From: Clostridiales bacterium
GTDB lineage: Bacteria; Bacillota; Clostridia; Christensenellales; CAG-314
Direction of reading: 5' to 3'
Length of the DNA: 6,796 nt
Assembly (NCBI GenBank): GCA_004558105.1
Contig: SFEB01000056.1
Span: 1-6,796 of the forward strand
Under the pieces are notes generated by a model. It saw only the letters and a list, made by a program, of their open reading frames with translations, was not told where the DNA came from and did no database searches. The translations under genes and the position numbers were made by a program. Shown in pieces: positions 1 to 5,135 of the stretch. Position 1 is the first letter of the stretch, and every line of letters starts with the position of its first letter.

Positions 1-1
1 T

Positions 2-313
2 GCATATAGTACTTTGTCTGAAATAGATTATCAACCTTACTACATGTACAGGCAAAAATATATGGCAGATAACGTTGAAAATATAGGCTATTGTCAACCC
101 TGCAAGCCCAGTTTATATAATATCGATATTATGGAGGAGACTACCGGTATCCTTGCATGCGGCAGTAATTCTATCAGTAAGCGGATTTTTTACGACGAAA
201 ACAGAATAGAAAGACTTGCCGCCCAAAAGGATTTACCTACGTATATTGGAGGAATAGACGAAACGATAGAAAAAAAGAAAAAATTGTTTGATTTTACTTC
301 GACAAAAAAATAA
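2..313 (+). CDS. hemZ: HemZ-like oxygen-independent coproporphyrinogen dehydrogenase, C-terminal fragment (5' end outside window)
   Basis: The frame is open from base 2 to TAA at 311-313, giving the last 103 residues of a gene that starts left of the window. The TTG at 14 is internal, because the frame continues upstream and no ribosome binding site precedes it. The fragment carries the C-terminal signature I associate with HemZ: PYYMYRQKYMADNVENIGY (residues 12-30 of the fragment), SLYNIDIMEE shortly after, and a NRIERL...YIGGIDETIEKK ending. HemZ is a radical SAM protein of the HemN/HemW group. Its assigned reaction is oxygen-independent oxidative decarboxylation of coproporphyrinogen III to protoporphyrinogen IX in the cytoplasm, although the biochemical role of many members is unproven. 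The CxxxCxxC iron-sulfur motif lies outside the window, so integrity of the enzyme cannot be judged. A C-x-x-C (GYCQPC) sits where I recall Gly/Ala-rich sequence in relatives. No convincing terminator follows. Confidence 0.85.
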   Translation, partial: AYSTLSEIDYQPYYMYRQKYMADNVENIGYCQPCKPSLYNIDIMEETTGILACGSNSISKRIFYDENRIERLAAQKDLPTYIGGIDETIEKKKKLFDFTSTKK

Positions 314-344
314 TAAAAAAACATTAAAAGATACGCTTTTTTTG

Positions 345-371
345 TTTACAAAATTTTAAAAGTGTGATAAT
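345..371 (+). promoter_or_regulatory. Putative sigma-A promoter of rpsO
   Basis: TTTACA (345-350, five of six matches to TTGACA) lies 15 bases before GATAAT (366-371, five of six to TATAAT). The -10 is preceded by TG at 363-364, the extended -10 arrangement that tolerates poor spacing. An alternative -10, TAATAT at 368-373, gives a 17-base spacer but only four matches. Transcription would start near 378-381, leaving a leader of about 75-78 bases before rpsO. The promoter follows the hemZ stop by about 30 bases, so rpsO appears to begin its own transcription unit. Inferred from sequence alone. Confidence 0.55.
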
Positions 372-382
372 ATCATTCTTGT

Positions 383-429
383 CCGATTTCTGAGTCTTTC
401 GAGTCTCCGACGAGCCACTCGGTTTTCGG
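383..429 (+). promoter_or_regulatory. Structured rpsO mRNA leader, candidate S15 autoregulatory element
   Basis: The short leader is dense in complementary segments. CGAGT (400-404) pairs with ACTCG (417-421), and the enclosed loop contains CCGA (407-410), which can pair with TCGG (426-429). Together these would form an H-type pseudoknot ending 14 bases before the Shine-Dalgarno. A competing fold is one hairpin, CCGA+CGAG (407-414) with CTCG (418-421) and TCGG (426-429), with a four-base bulge. An extra CCGA at 383-386 could join either fold. Ribosomal protein S15 is known to repress its own mRNA through leader structures in several bacteria, including a pseudoknot in E. coli. That this leader binds S15 is inference; no covariation was tested. 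Confidence 0.4.
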
Positions 430-455
430 CGAAAAAATATAACGGAGGATTTTTT

Positions 456-713
456 ATGCAAACGAAACAAGAGATTATTGCCAAATTCGGCAGAAAAGAA
501 GGCGACACAGGTAGCCCTGAAGTTCAAATTGCGTTGCTTACTGCACGTATCAGTCACCTGACTGAACACTTGAAGACTCACAAGAAAGATTTGCACTCCA
601 GACGCGGTTTGTCGCAAATGGTCAGCAAGCGCAGAGGTTTGCTTGATTATCTCATGAAGACCGATCTTGAAAGATACAGAAAGATCGTTGCAGACTTGGG
701 ATTGAGAAGATAA
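456..713 (+). CDS. rpsO: Small ribosomal subunit protein S15 (uS15)
   Basis: S15 is a primary 16S rRNA-binding protein that organises the central domain (helices 20-22) of the 30S subunit and contacts the large subunit in a bridge. The 85-residue product is close to the usual 88-89, being slightly short at the N-terminus. It shows the family core DTGSPEVQIALLTARI (17-32), then H38, H42, D45 and S48 in the HLKTHKKDLHSRRGL stretch, which match the conserved rRNA-contacting residues, and the terminal LGLRR. The ATG at 456 is preceded by GGAGG at 444-448, seven bases away, which fixes the start. The gene has its own apparent promoter upstream and a terminator just after it, and it precedes pnp as in many bacteria. 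Regulation is probably autogenous through the structured leader, which is inferred. Nothing in the protein is unusual. Confidence 0.98.
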   Translation: MQTKQEIIAKFGRKEGDTGSPEVQIALLTARISHLTEHLKTHKKDLHSRRGLSQMVSKRRGLLDYLMKTDLERYRKIVADLGLRR

Positions 714-724
714 ATTTAATAAAT

Positions 725-755
725 GGGTGGGGCTTTTTTTCTCACCCTTTTTTTT
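725..755 (+). terminator. Rho-independent terminator between rpsO and pnp
   Basis: GGGTGGG (725-731) pairs with CTCACCC (741-747), six Watson-Crick pairs and one G-U, around a nine-base T-rich loop. It is followed directly by eight T residues (748-755). This is a standard intrinsic terminator 12 bases after the rpsO stop. Because no good promoter is visible between it and pnp, it may act as a partial terminator that sets the rpsO:pnp ratio; that is inference. Confidence 0.85.
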
Positions 756-792
756 AATTATTGTTGGAACATGGAAATAGGAGATTAGTTAA

Positions 793-2916
793 ATGAGTGA
801 ATTTGGAATGCAAGAACACACTATCGGCAACAGAACGTATTATACTTTTACCAGTACGATGGGCGACAAGCCTTTGATTGTCGAAATAGGCAAATATTGC
901 GAACAAGCTAACGGTAGTTGCGTTGTTCGCTGTGGCGATACGGCGGTTATGGTTAACGCTACTTTGGCTGCTGCACCCAGAGACGGTATTGATTTTTTCC
1001 CGCTCGGCGTTGACTTTGAAGAAAAAATGTACGCCGTTGGCAAAATACCCGGCGGTTTTAAAAAGAGAGAAGGCAGACCGAGCGACAAGGCTATTTTGGT
1101 TTCACGTCTTATCGACAGACCTTTGCGTCCGCTTTTCCCGAAGGGATTTTTTAACGACGTAGCGGTAGTAGCAACGGCTTTGTCGGTAGAACCCGATATT
1201 CAACCGGAAGCTTTTGCAATGATAGGAAGCAGTATCGCTTTGTCTATCAGCGATATTCCGTTTGCAGGTCCAACCGGCAGCGTTGTAGTCGGTATGGTTG
1301 ACGGAAAGTACGTTATCAATCCCAATGCGGAACAAAGAGAGGTCAGCAGACTCGCTCTCAATCTCAGCGGTACTAAAGACGCCATCATGATGGTTGAGGC
1401 AGGTTCTAAAGAAATTTCGGAAGAAGAAATGCTTAATGCGATTCTTTTCGGTCACGAAGAGATTAAAAAACAGTGCGAATTTATTGAGTTTATCGTTTCA
1501 AAAGTCGGTAAGCAAAAGATTGTTCCACAGTTGCATGTCGCACCGGAAGAAATTGACAAACAAATCAGAGAGTATGCAGACGAATTGGTTGCGTATTCGA
1601 TTGATACGTTTGACAGAGCCGAAAGACAGGCTCGCGAAGAGGAAGTTAAAGAAAAAGTCAAAGCTTATTTTGAAGAAGCAAATCCCGACGCCGTTGCATG
1701 GGTAGGAGACGTTCTTTATAAGATGACTAAAGAAAAGGTCAGAGCGAGAATTCTTAACGAGGGTATCAGACCAGACGGTCGTAAAACTACGGAAATCAGA
1801 CCCATATGGTGCGACGTGGGCGTTTTGCCCCGCACTCACGGCAGCGGCGTATTTACCCGTGGTATGACTCAGGCGATGACTATTGCAACGCTTGGTACGA
1901 TCAGTGAAGTTCAAAAACTCGAAAGCCTCGACGACGATATGACTTTCAAGAGATATATGCATCACTACAATATGCCCCCGTACTCCACGGGCGAAGCAAA
2001 GCCTTTGCGCAGCCCGGGCCGCAGAGAAATCGGTCACGGTGCTTTGGCAGAAAGAGCGTTGGAACCTGTTTTGCCGTCAGAAGAAGAGTTTCCGTACGCC
2101 ATCCGCACGGTCAGTGAGGTTTTAAGCAGTAACGGCAGTACCAGTCAGGCAAGTATTTGCGGCAGTACTTTGGCTCTTATGGACGCAGGCGTGCCCATTA
2201 AAGCACCCGTGGCGGGTATTGCGATGGGGCTCATGAAGAGCGAAGACCAATCAAAAGTTGCGGTATTGAGCGATATTCAGGGTCTGGAAGACTTTTTCGG
2301 CGATATGGACTTTAAGGTCGCCGGTACCGAAAATGGTATCACTGCCATCCAGATGGATATCAAGATTAAAGGTATCGACAAAGAAATTTTAACCACTGCG
2401 CTGGAACAAGCCAAGCAAGGCAGAATGTATATTCTCGGTAAGATGATGGAAGTTATCGACAAGCCTAGAACTCAACTTTCCAAGTATGCGCCCAAGATTA
2501 TTTCCTTCTCAATTGATCCTGAAAAGATAAGAGAAGTTATCGGAAGCGGCGGAAAGACGATCAATAAGATTATCGAGCAAACGGGTGTTAAAATCGATAT
2601 TACCGACGATGGTATGGTATTTATCGCAACGACTGACGAGGTTATGGCTCAAAAAGCTAAGAATATCGTTTTGGCTATTGCAAAAGATCCTGAAGTTGGC
2701 GACGAATTTGTCGGTCAGGTTGTAAGAATAATGGACTTTGGTGCGTTTGTAGAATATGCCCCGGGTAAGGACGGCATGATTCATATCAGCAAACTCGCTA
2801 AGGAAAGAGTAGAAAAGGTAACCGACGTTGTCAACATCGGCGACACGGTCAAAGTCAAAGTTATAAAGATTGACGAAAAGGGAAGAATTGACTTAAGACT
2901 TGTTAAAAAGCTTTAA
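793..2916 (+). CDS. pnp: Polyribonucleotide nucleotidyltransferase (polynucleotide phosphorylase, PNPase)
   Basis: PNPase is a trimeric cytoplasmic 3'-to-5' exoribonuclease that cleaves RNA with phosphate to release nucleoside diphosphates, and it can run backwards to add tails. All family domains are present in the 707-residue protein: first RNase PH domain (about 13-145, with GRPSDKAILVSRLIDRPLRP at 94-113), the alpha-helical linker domain (about 240-320), the catalytic second RNase PH domain (about 325-555), KH (about 570-630, GSGG loop at 584-587) and S1 (about 635-704). D500 and D506, in GLEDFFGDMDFKVAG, match the two catalytic metal-binding aspartates, and K508 follows. SPGRREIGHG (407-416) is the conserved phosphate-side motif. 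The ATG at 793 has AGGAG at 779-783; the internal Met6 lacks a ribosome binding site. It lies 79 bases after rpsO, beyond a terminator and without an obvious promoter, so it probably depends on read-through. Length and composition are normal. Confidence 0.98.
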   Translation: MSEFGMQEHTIGNRTYYTFTSTMGDKPLIVEIGKYCEQANGSCVVRCGDTAVMVNATLAAAPRDGIDFFPLGVDFEEKMYAVGKIPGGFKKREGRPSDKAILVSRLIDRPLRPLFPKGFFNDVAVVATALSVEPDIQPEAFAMIGSSIALSISDIPFAGPTGSVVVGMVDGKYVINPNAEQREVSRLALNLSGTKDAIMMVEAGSKEISEEEMLNAILFGHEEIKKQCEFIEFIVSKVGKQKIVPQLHVAPEEIDKQIREYADELVAYSIDTFDRAERQAREEEVKEKVKAYFEEANPDAVAWVGDVLYKMTKEKVRARILNEGIRPDGRKTTEIRPIWCDVGVLPRTHGSGVFTRGMTQAMTIATLGTISEVQKLESLDDDMTFKRYMHHYNMPPYSTGEAKPLRSPGRREIGHGALAERALEPVLPSEEEFPYAIRTVSEVLSSNGSTSQASICGSTLALMDAGVPIKAPVAGIAMGLMKSEDQSKVAVLSDIQGLEDFFGDMDFKVAGTENGITAIQMDIKIKGIDKEILTTALEQAKQGRMYILGKMMEVIDKPRTQLSKYAPKIISFSIDPEKIREVIGSGGKTINKIIEQTGVKIDITDDGMVFIATTDEVMAQKAKNIVLAIAKDPEVGDEFVGQVVRIMDFGAFVEYAPGKDGMIHISKLAKERVEKVTDVVNIGDTVKVKVIKIDEKGRIDLRLVKKL

Positions 2917-2935
2917 TTAAAAACCGAATAATTTT

Positions 2936-2966
2936 CAACAAGCCTCACGATGAGGCTTGTTGTTTT
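2936..2966 (+). terminator. Rho-independent terminator after pnp
   Basis: CAACAAGCCTCA (2936-2947) and TGAGGCTTGTTG (2951-2962) form a perfect 12-bp stem around a three-base CGA loop, followed by TTTT (2963-2966) and AT-rich sequence. It begins 20 bases after the pnp stop and should end most rpsO-pnp transcripts before the deacetylase gene. The T-tract is short, so some read-through is possible. Confidence 0.88.
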
Positions 2967-2971
2967 ATAAT
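2966..2971 (+). promoter_or_regulatory. Candidate -10 element for the deacetylase/M16 operon
   Basis: A perfect TATAAT occupies 2966-2971, overlapping the tail of the pnp terminator. Initiation about seven bases downstream would place +1 near 2978, just at the foot of the inverted repeat that covers the next ribosome binding site. No acceptable -35 is visible 16-18 bases upstream, because that space is the terminator stem (GCCTCACG). The AT-rich tail of a terminator can produce TATAAT by chance, so confidence is low. Confidence 0.3.
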
Positions 2972-2973
2972 GC

Positions 2974-3020
2974 ATATCACACCCGAAAAATTAATATTAT
3001 TTTTTCGGGAGTGTGTATAT
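2974..3020 (+). repeat. Inverted repeat covering the Shine-Dalgarno and start codon of the deacetylase gene
   Basis: CCCGAAAAA (2982-2990) is perfectly complementary to TTTTTCGGG (3001-3009), giving nine pairs around a ten-base AT loop. Beyond one A-A mismatch (2981/3010) the stem continues with CAC (2978-2980)/GTG (3011-3013). After a three-base bulge it can close with ATAT (2974-2977)/ATAT (3017-3020). The right arm contains the GGGAG Shine-Dalgarno (3007-3011), and the outer part reaches the ATG at 3019. In RNA this would hide the ribosome binding site. It does not look like a terminator, because the T-run lies inside the stem and no T-tract follows. A DNA operator for a dimeric regulator is an alternative. 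Confidence 0.6.
3007..3011 (+). promoter_or_regulatory. Ribosome binding site that fixes the deacetylase start
   Basis: GGGAG at 3007-3011 is the only Shine-Dalgarno-like sequence here. It lies seven bases before the ATG at 3019 but only one base before the in-frame GTG at 3013, so the ATG is the credible start. The site sits in the right arm of the inverted repeat at 2974-3020. Confidence 0.65.
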
Positions 3021-3741
3021 GAAAAAAATCTCGTCTAAAGTTTTTTGTAACGTATTGTCTAACGCAGTGATAGTGTGTTTGATTTTAATGGTATTTTTTG
3101 TCGGGTTCGCTTACAACGGATTGTCTACGGTTTTCGTCGACAACGACGTCAAAGCCATTTACAACGGTGACAAAAGCAAAAAAAATATCAGCCTCATGGT
3201 GAACGTGTATTGGGGAAACGAATACGTAGCCGACATGCTAAAAACCTTAGAAAAATACAACGTAAAAGCCACTTTTTTTGTCGGCGGTTGCTGGGTAGCT
3301 AAAAACGAGGATATTTTTTTAACAATCGTTGGGTCGGGGCAGGAAATAGGCAGTCACGGTTACTTTCATAAAGACCATAAAAAACTCGATTACAACGCCA
3401 ACTATAATGAAATAGCCGTTACGCACAAACTGGTCAAGGAGTTGTCGGGGATTGAAATGAATTTATTTGCACCGCCCTCGGGCAGTTTCAATTCTACGAC
3501 GCTTAAAGTGGCAAACGATCTTAATTACAGGACTATAATGTGGAGCAAGGACACCATTGACTGGCGTGATAAGGACGAAGGTCTTGTATATTCCAGAGCG
3601 ACAAAAAATCTTCAAAACGGCGATTTGATACTTATGCATCCTACCGAACATACGGCCGCGGCGCTCGGAAAAATAATTGAATACGTTTTAAAAAGCGGCT
3701 TTAATATAGTCACGGTAGGAGAAAATATCGGCATAACCTGA
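3019..3741 (+). CDS. ylxY: YlxY-like membrane-anchored polysaccharide deacetylase (NodB-fold, atypical active site)
   Basis: The 240-residue protein has a short basic N-terminus, one hydrophobic segment (about 13-32) acting as a signal anchor, and a NodB-fold carbohydrate esterase 4 domain (about 56-236) expected outside the membrane. Family features are KATFFVGG (83-90), the metal-binding H-x-x-x-H (H113, H117 in GSHGYFH), DTIDW (178-182) and LMHP (205-208). The TFDDG motif that supplies the catalytic base and a metal Asp is replaced by NVYWG (62-66), and the usual RxPxG motif reads APPSG (151-155). From memory, Clostridia relatives share this N-V-F/Y-W-G form, so it is a subfamily trait and not damage. 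Normal members remove acetyl groups from peptidoglycan or related glycans; activity here is uncertain. Location after pnp and before an M16 protease matches ylxY in Bacillus, annotated as a probable sporulation protein. The start is chosen from GGGAG at 3007-3011; GTG at 3013 is too close. Confidence 0.85.
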   Translation: MKKISSKVFCNVLSNAVIVCLILMVFFVGFAYNGLSTVFVDNDVKAIYNGDKSKKNISLMVNVYWGNEYVADMLKTLEKYNVKATFFVGGCWVAKNEDIFLTIVGSGQEIGSHGYFHKDHKKLDYNANYNEIAVTHKLVKELSGIEMNLFAPPSGSFNSTTLKVANDLNYRTIMWSKDTIDWRDKDEGLVYSRATKNLQNGDLILMHPTEHTAAALGKIIEYVLKSGFNIVTVGENIGIT

Positions 3742-3752
3742 AAGGAGAAAAA

Positions 3753-5030
3753 ATGGAAAAGTTTAAAGAGTACAATAACGGGCTTAAATTAGTTGTCAAA
3801 CAGATGCCGCAGGTCGGCAGCGTTGCAATGGGTATAATAGTAGGAGTGGGCAGTTGTCTCGAAACTCCCGAAACCAACGGTTATTCACATATGGTTGAGC
3901 ACATGCTTTTTAAAGGCACGTCTACTCGGTCTGCTCGTCAGATTTCCGAAAAACTCGACGAGTTAGGTGGAAATTTTAACGCATTTACCGGCAAAGAAAG
4001 CACTTGCTTTTACGGAAAAGTATTGCAAGACAAGGTAGAGGACGCCGCAGAACTGTTAAGCGACATTTTTTTTAATGCAACTTTTAATAAGGAAGAGCTG
4101 GACAGAGAAAGAAAAGTTATTACCGAAGAAATCTTTATGGATGAGGACATGCCCGAAGACGTTTGCCATGACCTGGTTGCGGCGGCGTTTTACGGAAATC
4201 AGACTTTAGGATATAAGGTTATCGGTACGGCAAAAAACGTTGAAACAGCGCAAAACTCCGACCTGTTAAACTTTAAAAGAAAATACTATGTGTCAAATAA
4301 TACTTGTATTTCTTTTGCCGGCGCGATAGATTTTGAAACGGCAGAAAAAATAGTAAAAAAATATTTTCTTGACAATTTTGGCGACGACAGGTTAGATTTT
4401 AAAGTTGCCGATATCAAACGTTTTGCTCCGATTTCTCGTTTTGATTATAAGTTTAAAGACGTAGAGCAGGCGCATGTGGCGATTGCTTTCGAATCGCTAT
4501 CTACCGGGGACGACAGGTTGATACCCTTTAAAGTAGGCAATATAGCGTTGGGCGGAGGAATGTCGAGCAGGTTGTTCCTTAGTATAAGGGAGCAAAACGG
4601 ACTTGCTTATTCAGTTTATTCGTCTCTGTTGTCATACGTAAACAACGGATATCTCGAACTTTATTTGGGAACGTCCCCTAAAAACGTGAAGAAAGCGGTT
4701 GATTTGTTAATGGAAGATATCGATACTTTTGTCAAACACGGGTTTGAAGGTGCTGAAATAGAGCGGGCAAAAACGCAGTTGAAAACTTCGCTGGTGTTTG
4801 GTTGCGAAAATCCTTTGACGCTCATGATATCTTACGGGATGCGCTATTTGTATTTCAACGAGTCTTTCGCAGTGGACGAATATATTGCGAGCGTTGACAA
4901 TGTTACCGCCGATGCGGCTACCGAAGCGTTTTCAAATTCCTTTGATTTTTCACGTTGTTCGGCTGTTTACGTAGGTAAAGAGTGTAATAACTTTAACGAG
5001 CCCGAGAGGTTTTTGAAAAATAAAAGTTAA
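3753..5030 (+). CDS. mlpA: M16 family zinc metallopeptidase (MlpA/YmxG-like, processing-peptidase fold)
   Basis: This is a 425-residue M16B peptidase, the family of mitochondrial processing peptidase. It carries the inverted zinc motif HxxEH at 46-50 (H46, E49, H50) in GYSHMVEHMLFKGT. The third zinc ligand is E126 in VITEEIFM, 75 residues downstream as the family requires, so the site looks complete. The N-terminal M16 domain spans about 5-150. The inactive-half domain spans about 165-400, with LGGGMSSRLFLSIRE (267-280) followed by NGLAYSVYS, the conserved Arg/Tyr stretch of the C-terminal half. No signal peptide is visible, so it is probably cytoplasmic. AAGGAG at 3742-3747 is five bases before the ATG, and only 11 bases separate the gene from the deacetylase stop, so the two are probably co-transcribed. 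The order pnp-ylxY-mlpA is the Bacillus arrangement. Substrate unknown; the symbol is by homology and synteny. Confidence 0.9.
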   Translation: MEKFKEYNNGLKLVVKQMPQVGSVAMGIIVGVGSCLETPETNGYSHMVEHMLFKGTSTRSARQISEKLDELGGNFNAFTGKESTCFYGKVLQDKVEDAAELLSDIFFNATFNKEELDRERKVITEEIFMDEDMPEDVCHDLVAAAFYGNQTLGYKVIGTAKNVETAQNSDLLNFKRKYYVSNNTCISFAGAIDFETAEKIVKKYFLDNFGDDRLDFKVADIKRFAPISRFDYKFKDVEQAHVAIAFESLSTGDDRLIPFKVGNIALGGGMSSRLFLSIREQNGLAYSVYSSLLSYVNNGYLELYLGTSPKNVKKAVDLLMEDIDTFVKHGFEGAEIERAKTQLKTSLVFGCENPLTLMISYGMRYLYFNESFAVDEYIASVDNVTADAATEAFSNSFDFSRCSAVYVGKECNNFNEPERFLKNKS

Positions 5031-5048
5031 AAAATGTCGAGAATAAGT

Positions 5049-5077
5049 TTGCTTTTAGACCGGTAATATTGTATAAT
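5049..5077 (+). promoter_or_regulatory. Putative sigma-A promoter of ftsK
   Basis: A perfect TATAAT (5072-5077) stands 17 bases after TTGCTT (5049-5054, three of six matches to TTGACA). Initiation would fall near 5084, leaving about 52 bases of leader before the ATG at 5136. The start region contains a tandem TTACG TTACG (5080-5089) and a third TTACG at 5111-5115, of unknown meaning. No terminator is visible between the M16 gene and this promoter, so the translocase may also receive read-through transcripts. Confidence 0.6.
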
Positions 5078-5135
5078 GTTTACGTTACGATATAGTAAAA
5101 ACTTTAATTATTACGAATGAATTCTTGGAGGTAAC

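Noticed and set aside
14..16. TTG as a true start of a 99-residue protein
   Set aside because: The frame is open to the window edge, no ribosome binding site precedes it, and the sequence matches the interior and end of HemZ.
315..343. Terminator after hemZ (AAAAG 326-330 / CTTTT 336-340 with T-run)
   Set aside because: Only five pairs with a single G-C, and it overlaps the rpsO -35 region; too weak to call.
324..617. Antisense open frame across the rpsO leader and gene
   Set aside because: It overlaps the rpsO promoter, leader and most of the S15 coding region on the other strand and has no family resemblance.
1102..1455. Antisense open frame of 117 codons opposite pnp
   Set aside because: A shadow of the first RNase PH and linker region of PNPase; composition is atypical for a protein and no start signals are present.
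1498..2037. Antisense open frame of 179 codons opposite pnp
   Set aside because: It lies wholly inside the highly conserved PNPase coding region, has no ribosome binding site or recognisable domain, and is explained by codon bias of the sense gene.
2133..2168. Repeated GGCAGTAC inside pnp
   Set aside because: It encodes the conserved Ser/Gly-rich NGSTSQASICGST stretch of PNPase; the repetition follows from the protein.
2973..2980. CATATCAC as a sporulation sigma factor -10
   Set aside because: No matching -35 at the required distance for sigma-E, F, G or K; resemblance is slight.
3013..3015. GTG as the start of the deacetylase gene
   Set aside because: It lies one base after the only Shine-Dalgarno; the ATG at 3019 has correct seven-base spacing.
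5080..5115. Three TTACG copies in the ftsK leader as operator sites
   Set aside because: Five-base repeats in AT-rich sequence are expected by chance, and spacing is irregular.
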